From positions 1,054,001 to 1,118,000 of the forward strand of contig JAGFMI010000008.1 of NCBI GenBank assembly GCA_021030905.1: DNA of 64,000 nucleotides, in the 5' to 3' direction. Both the position numbers and the translations under genes were made by a program. The notes under the pieces are model-generated. The model was not told the DNA's origin. It made no database searches and was given only the letters and a program-made list of their open reading frames with translations. This DNA comes from Pyrenula massariospora (lineage: Eukaryota > Ascomycota > Eurotiomycetes > Pyrenulales > Pyrenulaceae). How positions within the stretch are numbered: position 1 is the first letter of the stretch; every line of letters starts with the position of its first letter. Positions 11,780 to 23,900 of this stretch are shown here, in pieces.

Positions 11780-12340
11780 CCTCCCGGAAACTATGACCAC
11801 AGGCTCGGAATCGTCAGACGTATGTCGAGTAGAAGCGTGCTAAGGTCCAGCTACTTGTAAGATAAGAGATGTCCGCACAATTTATGATTCTAGAAAGTCA
11901 AGGGCACAGCCATGACATCTAGGACCTCTACGGCGGTACCCTTCAGATCGAGCTCGACATCTGGTATCGCTTAATTTAGTCTGTGAGCAACGTGCCATTT
12001 GGCCAAGATCGCCCCAGCCTTCAGGTGCAAAGGCGCCAAGTGGTGAGATGAGACGGGCGCCCATTGAGAGCCTCAACTGGGGCAAACAGCCCATGGTTAA
12101 TGGACGCCATTGGTGTAAAGTGTCATACTTGACCTTCCCGCGTTGTGGGCCATCTGCATGCAGAGTAATCGGCTGTAAATCAGCTTGGGGACTGCAAGGC
12201 TGTGAGAGTTGGGTAGGATCCAAAATTTGCGAGCTGAACCGACGCCGCAAGCCTCTGCAGCCCTCCACATGTTCTCTTACATAACATAGGTCGAAGCACT
12301 AACCCAAACCATGCAAATCACGTGACACCCCAACGCCTCT
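11780..12340. other. Upstream region of the membrane-protein gene
   Basis: This 561-nt non-coding stretch holds the promoter of the minus-strand membrane-protein gene. Open frames here (for example 11882-12268) have no recognisable protein similarity. Confidence 0.5.
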
Positions 12341-12508
12341 TACTACGTCCCAGGCCTATTAAATTTTTGCGGCCTCCACTGCCCCATCGTGTTTTACATA
12401 CACGTACAGTCCCTACAGCGGGTGTGGTCAGCTAATTTTGAAATGTATACGCTCAATAACCAATAATACAAGAGACCCACTAAAATTTAATAGGCCTGGG
12501 ACGTAGTA
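12341..12508. mobile_element. MITE-like element, 168 bp, perfect 27-bp terminal inverted repeats
   Basis: The left arm 12341-12367 begins TACTACGTCCCAGGCCTATT, and 12482-12508 is its exact reverse complement over 27 bases. The interior (about 114 bp) is non-coding. Both ends carry TA outside CTACGTCCC, which fits a TA target-site duplication and TIRs of about 25 bp, as in miniature elements mobilised by Tc1/mariner-like transposases. No transposase gene is present in the window, so the element would be non-autonomous. The family assignment is inference; the inverted repeat is seen directly. Confidence 0.75.
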
Positions 12509-12674
12509 CAGGATCGGGTCCTCTGCTTCGTTAGGATTGTCAAGAGCGGACTTTTAGACATAAATTCACCGAGTATTCGAAGTTGCAATTACTTCAACAT
12601 AATTCCCGCTCGATGATTCAAGCTGCAAAGCAATCAGTCAAGAATGTCATCTGTAGTCTAGAGCCTGGAGATTC

Positions 12675-13584
12675 CTATGCCCGCCAAACCCCCTCCATGA
12701 ACTCCCTCGCATGCACCCGCGCCCTCTTCGCAATCGTCTTCACCGCCGGCCCGGGAATAGTATAAGAGTTAAAGCTCGTGTACAGATTAAACAGAATCCC
12801 CGGATCAGTCGGCGTATAAAACTTGGTCGCCGCCTCCCCTCCACTGACCGTCGCGCTCCCCCCACCCGTAACCTTCAGGTTCACGCACTGCGGATACGCC
12901 TGCGCCCCGTTCTGGTTGGCGGCGGAGTGCAGCGCGATGATCTCGTGGCGCAGGACGTAGTTGCCGGCCTTGAGGGTGGCGGGGATCTTGGAGACCCAGG
13001 AGATGTTGTTGGCGAGGAGGGTGTCGGTGGACCAGGTGCCCGGGTTGGAGCCGCTGAGCCAGCCGCCGGCGTCGAGCTTGATGAAGGAGAGGGTGGTCTT
13101 GTCGACGGTGGTGCATTCGCCGTTGCACGGGGCGAGGTAGTCGAGGACGGGGCCCTTGTGGGTGGCGGGCCAGGTGTTCCATTGGAGGGTGACCGAATCG
13201 CCGGCTTTGACTGTGACGTAGGCTTGGCCTGGGGTGGCGGATTTGTGGCAGATGATGTCGCCCGCTGAAGGATGAGATTAGATCAATTGATATGATCAGG
13301 TAAGAGTTCGTGGGGCATACTTGTAAAAGCGTCTGGCGAGACGAAACCATCATCAAGGTTTGATGCAGCCCATCCGGCTACCTTCGGGACCGGGCTGGGT
13401 CAAGTTAGCAACAAATAAGCAAAGATAACGACTTTTCTTACTTTTGGTAGACCATGTTGGCGTTCCATCCTGGGTACCATACGCCATCAGCAACGATGCC
13501 GGAAACGTGACCGTGGGCGGACACAGAAATAGGAGCGAGTAGAGCCGCGAGCAATGATAGAGATTGAAGTGGTAGAGAAGGCAT
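12675..13584 (-). CDS. AA9 lytic polysaccharide monooxygenase (former GH61), secreted
   Basis: Three exons (13584-13442, 13394-13321, 13264-12675) give 268 residues. Residues 1-23 form a signal peptide ending SVSA, so the mature protein starts with His (HGHVSG), the first ligand of the copper histidine brace. The second His is in the LRHEIIALH stretch, and the axial/active-site Gln and Tyr are in [10 protein letters not shown]; this is the AA9 set. The order continues with the ICHKSATPG and [18 protein letters not shown] segments of the family. The enzyme cleaves cellulose or hemicellulose chains oxidatively with a small reductant and peroxide or oxygen. There is no cellulose-binding module or GPI signal at the C-terminus; the protein ends soon after the catalytic domain. 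It suggests a saprotrophic or plant-associated lifestyle. Confidence 0.95.
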
Positions 13585-14576
13585 GTTGGATGATTTTTGC
13601 AGCGCAAGATGAAAGCCAAGAAAGATTGACAGAAGGAGACAAGCACACAAGAAGTAAAGAAACAGGGAGGGAACCAAGCGTTTTATGTTCGCTTCCAAGA
13701 CCGATAGGTAGATCTAGACGCTGCCGGTTTTCCGGAAGAAGTTGATTCAAGCCTCAGCCAGCTGACAAGTGAGTAATATAGATACAGGCTTAACATGGGT
13801 CATACACTCCATTTCGACTTGCCTAGACAAAGGCATGCAAGATGGAGAGCCGACTGGGGCGAGATGAGTGCAAAAGCATAGAATACCGTGCATAGCCGAG
13901 TAGCGAGACCCTTTGGCTGGGCAGCGGAGATAGTCAGTCGACAAATCAAAACAAAAGACGACGTTGGTAGGAGTATTGAAGACAAAAGTGCAAAGCGAAA
14001 CAGCGAATTGTAACGTGGGAAGCAAGGGCATTCACAAAGTGTAGCTTAGGATATTGGGGTTTCATTTGCGGCAGACAAGTCATGGTTCCGTGGCTATCAT
14101 TGTGAAAATGAAGGAAATCTTCCGTAGGGCGGATATACAGCCTATATATTTCAAGGTCTTGTCTTTCCGAGCCTGTCCTGTTTGAACAGGTGAGACACTT
14201 GCCCAGAAGGATCTCCAGGAATGCTTCGGAGATCGCCGCCCCTAACGTCAGTTTCCATTCCTTCTAACGCATCCGGATTTTCTCGCAAACTCGTGCAAAT
14301 TATTTGTCAATGGAGATGAAGCATGACTTGAAAAATACCATCAAGCTTTGAGACGTTCATCGTCACTAAGAAATGTTGTCAGAGGCAATAAGAAAGCTTC
14401 ACACAAAGGACCATGCGCTCTCTGAGGAGGTGGGATTCATTTGATTTGGCTTTCGATAGGGCCTTAGGTGTGATGGGCCATGGTTGATGTTTGGCATCCC
14501 GGTCCGTCAACCGCCGGCTATGCAGTAGATCCCTGCATCTCATCTTGGCAATTCAGGAACAGTCCACCAATGCAAA
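13585..14576. other. Intergenic region between AA9 gene and DBP4
   Basis: About 1 kb. It holds the AA9 promoter and the 3' flank of DBP4. I see no gene, RNA or repeat. Confidence 0.5.
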
Positions 14577-17162
14577 TCATCGTTCTGCTAGGATTCCTCT
14601 AGCCAACGTTTCAAGATCCTCTAACGTTTCGGGATCGTGATCGGCATCTTCTTGTGGTGGCTTTTGCTTCTTTTGCCTTTTTCGGTCTGGGTGCACGTCG
14701 TCGTCACCTGAAGAGGCATCTTGGAACCACTTCTTTTTCTTCTTCTGAGGTGTCTCGGCTCTGAAATGCTCATCTTGTTCAATGCCGTCAAAATCATCAC
14801 TATAATTCAAGGTGTCGAGGTCGACGCCAATTTCTTCGTCAGCAGGAGCCAAGACAGCCCGAGTCTCACCATCCCGTTCTTCGCGCTCCCTCTCCCTCCT
14901 TTTTTCCATCTTTGCTCTCTTCTTCTGTTTGGCTATTGCTTTATCTCTGATATCCGCCTCTCTGACTCTCTCAGCTTCTTCTTCTAGGAACTTCTTCCGT
15001 TGCTCCTCTGGCTTGCCTTTCTTTGCGAATTCTCCTTCCCGCTCATAGTATTCAGCTTCGTGGGGAATGTCGTCGTCATCAAAGTGCAAATGTGATCCCT
15101 TGCCTTTAAACTTGAGAAGAGCTTTCTTCGACTTGAGGATTTTTTCCCGCCGACGGGAGTCAATGTGAAGGGGTTCATCACCTGCGTTTGTCGACAACTG
15201 AATCTTTTTGACTCTTTTCTTTGCACTCTGGGGATCATTGCTTCTATTTTTGAGCTCCAGGGCATCTCTCATAGGAGGCATGGTTGAATCTCGATGCTCC
15301 GCAGCCGACTCCTTACCTGATGTGTCAGTGTCCTGCTCTGAGTCGTCCCCTAGACGATCGTCACCAGCGGCGAAGCGTCGTTTGACAGCCATGAAGCCAT
15401 CGTTTTCATCTGCATCCTCGGCTTGCAATTCATTTCTCGTGATTCCCGGGTCTTTTTCGTTGTCCTCACGATCCTCGCCTATCATTCTCTGGTAATGCTC
15501 TGAAAGAATGTCTTGGTTTTTCCTCTCAAACATGCGATCGTATTTCGTCCTTGCTTCGTTTTTGGCCTTCCCTCTCCCATTTTCACCAGGTTCGCCTTCA
15601 CTGTCAGAAGCTTCCAGCAATTGTCGTGGTGCATTTTTCCTTGATTTCGCATCGTCCCCTTTGACAAACTTGACTCTTGGCGCTCCTGGCAAGCCTAGAC
15701 TCGCCGCATACTCATCTAAAGCCAGCTTCTTCAGATCAAAGGTATCTTTATTCTTCTGCAGATGAACGCTCTTGGTATAGCTGATGAATGCCTTCTGACC
15801 CAAATACTTCAACTCTGGATCTTTCAAGCACATGTTCTGCAGCTGGCTCTTGACACTGGTCTGCTTCTTCGCTCGAATGTTGATCTTTTCCAGCACCACC
15901 TTTTTCCGAGCTAGCGCACTTAGCATGCCTTCCTCCTCGCTCGGGTCCACCAAAAGCACTGCCCTGCCTGCACGATTGTAACGAGCCGTCCGGCCAACCC
16001 GATGAATGTATGTATCAGCGTCCTCCGGCGCATCGACTTGTAGGACCCAGTCTACGGCCGGAAAGTCGAGACCACGGGCAGCAACATCAGTGGCGAAGAG
16101 TACACAGTGCTGTGTGCGTGAAAAGCGGGTTGTGATGTCTAACCGAGCAGACTGTCTTTGCCGGCCATGGAGATGCAATAATGAAATACCAGGTTGTAAA
16201 TGCCGAAACGCCTCATAGACAAATCGAACTTGTTTACCACTGCTGAGAAAGACAAGAGTCTTGCATTTGAGGTTCGCACGTATGAAAGACCACAAAGTGT
16301 CCAGTTTGTCTGGTAAAGGCGTAACAACATAATTCTGCTGCAACGTAGAAGGTGTCGCACTATCAGCAGTCTCGTGGACCGCGACAAATTCAGGATCCTT
16401 CAGACTTAGCCTCGCAAGGTCACTGACCTTCCTCGTCTGCGTCGCACTAAATAATAGAGTCTGTCGATCTTTGGGCAAATGCTCAACGATTGCGTCAACG
16501 GTGTTTTGAAATCCCATATCCATAATTCTGTCCGCCTCATCCAGCACAAGCATTTTCAGGTTGCCAAAGTCAAATTCAGCAGTCTGGTCCATATGCTGCA
16601 ACATACGCCCGGGCGTCGCGACAAGGATATTCATCCTCCCAAGTCTCTCCCTTTCCTCTTGTAAAGACTTCCCTCCAATGACTAAGCCGGCGGAAAAAGT
16701 ATGATACTGTCCCACCTTGCGTAGTACCTCAAAGATCTGGATCGCCAGTTCCCGCGTAGGCGAAAGTATGAGCGCCCCTAAACCATCGTATTCGGTCCAT
16801 CTCTTGCGATACAAATTTTCTAGAACAGGGACGAGGAATGCAAGAGTCTTCCCGGACCCGGTCTTTGCCGCGCCTAGAATGTCATTGCCTTTGAGTGCAA
16901 TGGGAATTGCGCCGGACTGCACCGTTGTAAGGGACTTGAAATGGGATACATCGAGGCCAGATTTTGTAGCTGTTGAAAGAGGGAGCTGTTGAAAGGTGTC
17001 GTACGGTGTCTCTGGTTTCGAATCGAAGGCTTCGACGTTTTGCGAGAGAGTAGTGAGGTCGTCGGCGTCCCGCTTGCGCTTGAGCGATTTCTGATGCTGG
17101 CTGGCCTCTTGCCTTGGATGTCTTGATCTGTGCGAGCCATTACGCTTGTCTTTGCCAGCCAT
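14577..17162 (-). CDS. DBP4: ATP-dependent DEAD-box RNA helicase DBP4 (ribosome biogenesis)
   Basis: This is a single uninterrupted frame of 861 residues. The start is taken at the ATG of MAGKDKRNG; two codons earlier is only a GTG. Helicase motifs are in order: Q-motif region near residue 75-85, Walker A AKTGSGKT near 100-106, PTRELA near 135, TPGR near 183, DEAD near 208, SAT in LLFSATQ, RGLDFP and HRVGRTAR. After the two RecA-like domains comes the segment [18 protein letters not shown], a DUF4217-type extension typical of Dbp4/Has1-like helicases. The C-terminal third is highly charged with K/E-rich repeats and coiled coil, as in Dbp4 (DDX10). The yeast protein releases U14 snoRNA from pre-ribosomes and is needed for 18S rRNA production in the nucleolus. 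The start is 277 bp from the divergent J-protein gene. Confidence 0.95.
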   Translation of the reverse strand: MAGKDKRNGSHRSRHPRQEASQHQKSLKRKRDADDLTTLSQNVEAFDSKPETPYDTFQQLPLSTATKSGLDVSHFKSLTTVQSGAIPIALKGNDILGAAKTGSGKTLAFLVPVLENLYRKRWTEYDGLGALILSPTRELAIQIFEVLRKVGQYHTFSAGLVIGGKSLQEERERLGRMNILVATPGRMLQHMDQTAEFDFGNLKMLVLDEADRIMDMGFQNTVDAIVEHLPKDRQTLLFSATQTRKVSDLARLSLKDPEFVAVHETADSATPSTLQQNYVVTPLPDKLDTLWSFIRANLKCKTLVFLSSGKQVRFVYEAFRHLQPGISLLHLHGRQRQSARLDITTRFSRTQHCVLFATDVAARGLDFPAVDWVLQVDAPEDADTYIHRVGRTARYNRAGRAVLLVDPSEEEGMLSALARKKVVLEKINIRAKKQTSVKSQLQNMCLKDPELKYLGQKAFISYTKSVHLQKNKDTFDLKKLALDEYAASLGLPGAPRVKFVKGDDAKSRKNAPRQLLEASDSEGEPGENGRGKAKNEARTKYDRMFERKNQDILSEHYQRMIGEDREDNEKDPGITRNELQAEDADENDGFMAVKRRFAAGDDRLGDDSEQDTDTSGKESAAEHRDSTMPPMRDALELKNRSNDPQSAKKRVKKIQLSTNAGDEPLHIDSRRREKILKSKKALLKFKGKGSHLHFDDDDIPHEAEYYEREGEFAKKGKPEEQRKKFLEEEAERVREADIRDKAIAKQKKRAKMEKRREREREERDGETRAVLAPADEEIGVDLDTLNYSDDFDGIEQDEHFRAETPQKKKKKWFQDASSGDDDVHPDRKRQKKQKPPQEDADHDPETLEDLETLARGILAER

Positions 17163-17439
17163 CGTCACCGGACGCGGAACATCTTGCGTGCTTGATCTGT
17201 AGATTGATTCTCAGCGCGTCGGGGAGTATCTGTAGCTCCACAAGTTTGTGGATAGAATTCGATATCACGTGCACCTTATCGATTGCGGAGCAATGTTTAA
17301 GGGCAACCTCGTCTCTCCGGCTGCAAGGCGGCACGCCACCAAAGCCATTGCCCATTTCAATACTCAAAATCGTCTGGAGAAGCTCCGACGTCAAAATTCT
17401 AGGTCCCTCTTATATTTTAAACTACAAAGGTTGGCAATC
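17163..17439. promoter_or_regulatory. Bidirectional promoter of DBP4 and the J-protein gene
   Basis: A 277-bp region separates two divergent start codons. Both neighbours are housekeeping RNA-processing genes, so shared regulation is a reasonable inference. No specific binding site was identified. Confidence 0.5.
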
Positions 17440-18223
17440 ATGGGTGATCCCGATCCAGCCTCCGAGTTCGACGCTCTCAACGCCCTCGAAAAGGAAGCCA
17501 AAGAATACGACAAGGTGTGCATGCCTCACAACACAGCCAAACTTAATCAGATCCAAATCTCTGTTCTCAAACCAATCACAACGCAATCATTAACTTCCCT
17601 CCCAGGACGCAGAGATCGACCGCATCCTCAAAGCCTTCCGCCTCGACGCCTACGCCGTCCTCGACCTCCAACCCGGCGTCCCAGACTCCGACATCAAGAT
17701 CGCCTACCGCAAGAAATCCCTGCTCATCCACCCGGACAAGACCTCAAACCCTTCCGCCCCAGACGCCTTCGACCGGCTGAAGAAGGCGCAGACCGCCCTG
17801 CTGGATGAAGCGGCACGCACACATCTCGACAACTGCATCGCCGACGCGCGGACGCTGCTGATCCGGGAGAAGAAGCTGACGAGGGAGTCGGAGGAGGTGA
17901 AGAAGCCGAGCCAGGAGTTTATCGCCGAGTGGCGGCGGAAGACGGTCGAGGTCCTGGTCGACGCCGAGGCGAGGCGGAGACGGCAGGCGCAGGGCAAGAT
18001 GAGGGAGGAGGGACGGGAGAAGAAGAGGGAGGAGGAGGAGATTGAGGAGAGGAGGAAGAAGAGGGAGCAGGCGGAGGAGTGGGAGAGGACGAGGGAGGGT
18101 CGGATTGGGAGTTGGAGGGATTGGCAGAAGGGAGTTAAGAGGAAAGAGGGAGATGGCGGTGTTGGGGAGGTGGGAGGAGGGGTGAAGGAGAAGAAAAAGA
18201 AGAAGATGAAGGTGCTAGGCTGA
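17440..18223 (+). CDS. J-domain protein, DNAJC8/Spf31 type (spliceosome-associated)
   Basis: Exons 17440-17514 and 17606-18223, joined over a 91-nt intron (GTGTGC..CCCAG), give 230 residues. The J domain covers about residues 25-110 with the HPD motif in LLIHPDKTSNP. The run DAEIDRILKAFRLDAYAVLDL before it and the KAQTALLDEAART segment after it match the DNAJC8/Spf31 family rather than classical DnaJ; there is no G/F region or zinc finger. The C-terminal half is a long E/K/R-rich helix ending in a Lys cluster (EKKKKKKMK), a probable nuclear localisation signal. DNAJC8 homologues bind Hsp70 and occur in spliceosome preparations. The small first exon of 25 codons ends exactly at a codon boundary. 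Confidence 0.88.
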
Positions 18224-18905
18224 AGAGAGGATGGATTTGCAATATTTGTGGACTGTTATCTTGTAGCGAGGAGTTATGGGCGGTGATCATAGAATGCTGC
18301 ATCAAGTATTAGACTACCGGCAGTAAGTTCCTGGACTGATAGATCCACGCTGAATCTTTGGCTTGCATCGAGTCTTGTAGTCTTGTAAGAATGTGATTTG
18401 TGTAGATAATGACTGCGAACACGATGTGTTTGTTTACCAATACCCGGTTCTAAGAGCAGAATTCAACCCTGGCTATCCACTTCCAGAATACCCAATCATT
18501 TGGCAATGTGTTGGCAGCCACCACACGGAAAGATAAGATACCTAGCTAGACTGATCATTTAGCTGAGTTGACTTATGGGATGATAACAGTCTGCTCTGAA
18601 TTTAAGGTCCTTATGAATTATTTTAAATCTACAAGCCTGGGTTGTCGATCTAGGTTTCAGTATTCTGATAAATTCGGCATTCTCATCTGATAACTACTGA
18701 GAAATAGATACCGCCCACAACGCCTTTCCCCTCAAATTTCTTTCCTGAACTCCGGCGCGATCTTGCTCCGATTCAAGGAACCTTTTTTCTCGCGAAATCC
18801 TCTCTGACCCTTTCCCGTTCCCTATTACTCTAGCGCCTGTGCCGTAAATTAGTTCTACCCGAAATCCTCCTAGATAGTTCCGAATCCTTCTAATCCGACT
18901 CTTTT
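18224..18905. other. Intergenic region
   Basis: This 682-bp stretch between converging genes probably holds two 3' untranslated regions. No other feature was seen. Confidence 0.5.
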
Positions 18906-20069
18906 TTAAGCCAGCCCCAGAATTGTCTGAACCATTCCTCCTAACTCATTGCCGATAAGTTCACTATTCGGTAACCTAGATACTGTGTCCATGTCCCTAA
19001 GCTCTCTGATCATCCCGCCCCATCTTCCTTGCTCACTCGTCCTTGTGTCTGAGGGCGGATCGCCTGCACTGTCGAGGTCCATCGAGGACAAAGATGGCGT
19101 CAGATCAGCCGGTTCCGAAGTCGACTGATATGCTCTTTGTCCAGGAGAAATCTGACTCTCAGCATCTGCATCTGCCTCATGTAAGAGCAATAGCCCAACC
19201 ACCGCCTCGGGATACGTCTCTGCAAACAGCCTCGCGATTGGGATCCCAAGTTTCCGGCCATGCGCAACAAGAATCAATGGAGGAATAGAGTCCGCGCTGC
19301 TGATCTCGGGAATGATGTTGAATGGGGTAGCTCTGCGGCCTGGCTGAGCGGAGCTGGGTGATTTTGGAGACGGTGATGGCGGTAGGCGCGCAATATTCGA
19401 AGGCGCTTCCGAGCTCCTGCTGTGACGGGCAGCCAGGACGGTTTCGACAATTGAGCGGAGGTCCTCTACATGGTTCTTGATGGTATCGTGGTCGTGCGTT
19501 TGCTGCGGTTGCTCCTGTCTTTGCTGGGGAGTAAAGGCAGTAGCAAACGGCTGTGCTTTGGCTCCAGTGGTAATTTCCGGCTCACATTCACTCAGCCCCT
19601 GACCGTAACGGTCATAAGTAAGCGTTGATACCCTCCGTCCGGTATATAGCGTAGAAAAGCTCTGGTAGCGGGCGATAGCTAATGTCCACAAATATTGCGT
19701 CGAATCGGCGCCGTTTACAAAGACAATCAAGATGTGCGGTCTGTGGAGACCCAGAGGCGTCTCCACCGAGAGCGAAACCCAGGCTGACGCTGTGATAAGG
19801 CGATAGCAGTAGGCGATTTTGGCCGTGGTATCCTTGTTTGGGAGTTGGACGTAGCGTAGAGGACCAGGGAGCGGGGGAAGATGGGGAGGATGCGTGGTGA
19901 AGGTGTTTGACGTGGACGTGGTGGTGGTGGTTGACTTGGGGGAAGGATAGGAAGATGGAGGAGTTGAGGGAGAAGTAGAGATAGACCTCGCGGTCGTGTT
20001 TGAGGACGCTGGCGAAGACAAAGATCCCGGAGAGGCGGGGGAGGTGGACGGGACAGATGAAAATGGCAT
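18906..20069 (-). CDS. Alpha/beta-hydrolase-fold protein, nucleophile motif degenerate
   Basis: This uninterrupted frame of 387 residues starts at the ATG of MPFSSVPSTS; the preceding in-frame start is only TTG. The first 75 residues are low-complexity Ser/Thr/Pro. Next come segments of an alpha/beta hydrolase: HILIVFVNGADSTQYLW (strand 3 and oxyanion loop), STLTYDRYGQGLSE (strand 4 with the DRxGxG-like turn) and PLILVAHGRKLGIPIARLF, which sits where the nucleophile elbow G-x-S-x-G is expected. That elbow reads AHGRKLG, so the serine nucleophile is not visible, and no late catalytic His segment is evident. A low-complexity insert divides the fold near residues 160-245. The protein may be a non-catalytic member or may use a different active site. 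Substrate and role are unknown. Confidence 0.7.
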   Translation of the reverse strand: MPFSSVPSTSPASPGSLSSPASSNTTARSISTSPSTPPSSYPSPKSTTTTTSTSNTFTTHPPHLPPLPGPLRYVQLPNKDTTAKIAYCYRLITASAWVSLSVETPLGLHRPHILIVFVNGADSTQYLWTLAIARYQSFSTLYTGRRVSTLTYDRYGQGLSECEPEITTGAKAQPFATAFTPQQRQEQPQQTHDHDTIKNHVEDLRSIVETVLAARHSRSSEAPSNIARLPPSPSPKSPSSAQPGRRATPFNIIPEISSADSIPPLILVAHGRKLGIPIARLFAETYPEAVVGLLLLHEADADAESQISPGQRAYQSTSEPADLTPSLSSMDLDSAGDPPSDTRTSEQGRWGGMIRELRDMDTVSRLPNSELIGNELGGMVQTILGLA

Positions 20070-20925
20070 ACTCAATGCTCAAGAAGCAGGAAGTTCGGCA
20101 AGTAAGTGATGGTGTATTAGAGATAGGGAAGCGCCATCTTCCTCATAGGGCTATTAGGATGGTGGTGGCTGCAGGAAACGGCGTGGTAGGGCTAGCCTTA
20201 TGAAACGGGTAAACAGCAGGGATTTGCAAAGAGGGGGCGGGGTGACATACGCAGAAGGTCAAGCCGAAGAAGAGCTGTGCGACAGTTCACCTCCCCGTGG
20301 TAGCACCGGTGATCTCATCGAGAGCCTTGTGAATCAGCGCCATGGCTCAGGCAGACGCGAGCGTCGGCGATTGAGCTGGCTGACGGTACACAGGACAGCG
20401 CACACGTCCAGGCTGCAATGAGTCTTTCGTCGCCAAGCTGAGATGACTCGAGTTGAATTGAGATTGGGATAGCCAAGGTCGTGTCAGTAGCTTAGCTGTA
20501 CCACGCAGAAACAGTTGTAGTCAGGCGGGCCGCAGCGCGTGTGTGTTAGAAAGGAGCACTATGTAGGCACTCAAAGTCTTAAAGGTGAGAGAAGCGGGTA
20601 ATAAAGTTTAATTATTATCTGTGGACGCCTAATCTCCAAGACGAGCCGCGGCTTCGACCACCCCCAGTCGCGGGAAAACGCTCGACCTCCTCCTCCCCAT
20701 ATGCACCAGATGCGCCCTCGTTTCCTGGGTAAGCGGTAGCCCAGACTCATCCGACTTATGCTCTTCACAAACGCTACTAATATGCAAGATACGCCAGCCC
20801 CCATGCCGTTGTTCGTCAAGAAAAAAGGTGATCCCCCACCCCGGTCACTCATGATTTTCAGGTGCGCCTTCTCTCGCTGCAAGGAAAATCGATAATCACG
20901 CCAACCCGATTTGAACACGAAGGCA
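20070..20925. other. Intergenic region
   Basis: 856 bp between the start of the hydrolase gene and the stop of the Furry/Tao3 gene, both on the minus strand. It includes the hydrolase promoter; nothing else was recognised. Confidence 0.5.
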
Positions 20926-23900
20926 TCAGATCCCTGGACTCGTGGGGCTGTTGCCATTCAAATACTCAAGGGGCACCCTGGGGACCCTTGGACTGCCGGC
21001 GAGAGCTCCACCTGGACCACTGATCCCGCCCGAGCCTTGTTTGTGCTGGATTTTCGAGCCGTCCCTCTGCCTCTCCCTGTCCCGGTCACCTTTACCACCG
21101 GTCAACCTCCTCATCCCCCTCTTCATCGTTCCAAAGCTGAATGGCCCATCTGGAGTTGCCGGCTGTCGCGGGATAAGCGCCGGCCCGTTTGGGACTGGCA
21201 CCGATAATTCTGCACCTTGGGGAATTCCGGATGAATTGCTAACGAACGCAGGGAAAGGCGTTTCTGTGTCTGACAAGCTTGCGTCCCGCTCATCGTATTC
21301 ATCGTCGGATAGGAATGAGCCACCACCATTCATCAGATTAGGAATTAATGGAACTTGTGTTGACGTTAGATGAGTAGTTGGAAAATTATTCGCTGGTGAG
21401 GTGATTGATCGAGAATGAAGCCCAGGTCGAGCGACACTCGAAGCTGCCGAAACGACAGGGACAGCAGGCACGGTGGATGGAACCGCAGAAGCAAACGCCA
21501 TTGGTGTCATGATGCTTGGGTCTCTTGGTGTAGCAGAGTGCGACTCTGCAAGGCCATCTCGAAAAGATGACGTCGATGCGGTTCGATTGAGGGACTTCCG
21601 AAGTATCGGGGCAGTTTGTTGATCGTAGACATTAGTGCCGTGGTCAGTCAGTTCTTCGTTGGAAAAGTCTGGGATAGCTGTTGGTTCTATGCTAAGACCC
21701 ACGTCGTCAAAGAAATCATCTAGACTATCAAGTTTCTGGACCAGGTCACCGATGTTATGATCACTACCTCCAGTATCGACGGATTTCATGGTAGCCGTCC
21801 TGTTACTCTGAAAGTAAGAGTCTGCATAATCATCGCTTCGGAACTCAATCTCTGGAGTGGCCGCTGCTTGAGCCTCTACTGTTTCAATGTCGGCACATGT
21901 GTAGAAGACCGCGTGAACATTAGCCCTCGTGAGGTTTGAGTGAACGGCTGGCATCGGAATTGACCAGCCTGAAGGTTCCGGAATCCCGTAAAGACTTTTT
22001 GTATTATCATATTCCTTGCGGACGTTTCGGTCTCGGCCACTGGTCAAGCTCATGCGGAGATGTTGCCGTTCATTGGGATTTGGAAATACTTCCATGATAT
22101 GATCCATCACCCTCAAAGCCTCTTCCATGTGACTGGTAGTCAAAAGACGCAGTAAAGGTGAAATTACATCGGGTCCGTGTGAGGATATCTCTGGTCTGCG
22201 CATGTCAACTAGGGGTATGATGAGGCATAGTAATTCAGCGGTCTTCAGCCTAAACCATGAAGTCCGGTTGGTCAGGAATCCCATGAGGAATACCAGGGCG
22301 TGAGAGTCATGTTGAGGAAAGTAGTGTTCTTGAAGAGCCGGAACTATGTGGCGTAAGATCTGGCTGTCCTGAAGACGTCCACCGGCGTATTCTTCCAGAC
22401 ATTGAGCAATAGAATGAAGTTTTCTTGATCTTGCTACAGTTGCAAGTCTCCGAGCACGGTCGAGCTTTACCCATGGAGTTTTCGTCATGGTCCCCGAAGT
22501 AAAGACAGGCAGATTCGCAAGCAAGGTATAAAGAAAACGAATGCTAGAACCGGTCAGCTCATTGTCTGGTAGATCAGCCAAGGCATCCATGATCAGTAGG
22601 GTTTGCTCTAGCGTTTCTGAGGATTTCAACCCCTTGTACAGCAAAATCTCCAATCCCTCAAATGAGCCCTCCCATTTAGATGGCTTGTTGCTAATCAATC
22701 TGCTGACGATTCCAGGATCTTTCAACTCCAGCTTTGAAATTAGTCTGTCTAGCATCCCAAGGCTTTCAAGAAACTCCTGCTCGTGGATCGTGTTAAGACA
22801 AGCACATGTCGTCCAAAACAATTGAGGATAATGCAAAATGTCTTGCGGGCTTAGGGAAGATATTATGACTTTCAAGGTTATCAATATCTCGAGGGAAAAA
22901 TTCTGATAGTCAACTTCCTCATCAGCAATTGTGTTCGATAGCCGGGCAAGCATGTCAGCAAGCATCCGAGAGTCCATAGACATTGATATGCATCGAAATA
23001 TTTGGAAGGATCTGCAGGCTAAGTGCCTGACAGGACACGACGAAGCCCAACCCAAAGCTTCTTTTGCCCAGAGATCTCCTAGACCCTCAAAGGCAGCAGC
23101 GAAAAGATCGCTGACATGTTTAGTAAGATACGCCATGCCTATTGGTACTCGGGAATCAGAATCACTGTTTTCTTTGTTTGTATTGATATTATAAGTCCAG
23201 ACCACATTGGCTGCGTTTTGTCGGATAGCCTCCACTAGACTCTCAATTTGCGATTTTTTGGAAGAGAGGGCTGTCTCGTCAATCTTTGACGTTACTAATT
23301 CATGAATTAAGTGAACTAGCATTTCCCGGGCTTGCTCTCGAACTGTTTGTGTATGGTGGTCCCAAAGCATCAGGGTCACGTGGATAAGTTTGATAGCTTG
23401 CTCTGCCTGTAGCTCGACAGGTGCAACTATAAGATCCACCAAGAATATAAGCGACAGCTGTCCAAGCGAAAATCCGCTCTTTTGAGTATTTGCTGGGACT
23501 GCTGGGTCAGTAGATATATAAGAGCTCATTGGCCGATTGCTTGTGGGAACTATTGATGACAGATCTGCAACGTATGGGAAACCTTTAGGCTCTGCAGCTG
23601 GATTTTCTTGGCTTTTCTTTTCGAACACCATGTTTCTTGGAACCATTTGCAAGAGGAAGAATTCAACCACTTTTGACCCCGCCGTAGTTCCAGAGAGGTA
23701 AACCACAATTTGCCGCGCATAGTCAACAAAGTTTTGTTCCCGTCGCTCTAGGCATAGGTTGATGATGAAATCAAGCGCAAGTTGCACGTTCCCTGCGTGT
23801 GGACCAGCACCCAGTGCCTGCCAAAGTGCCTGCACCTCATTATGTAGAACACTACTCATTCGAATAGTTATTTCAAAAAGATTTGAGAGGAGCATTTGTG

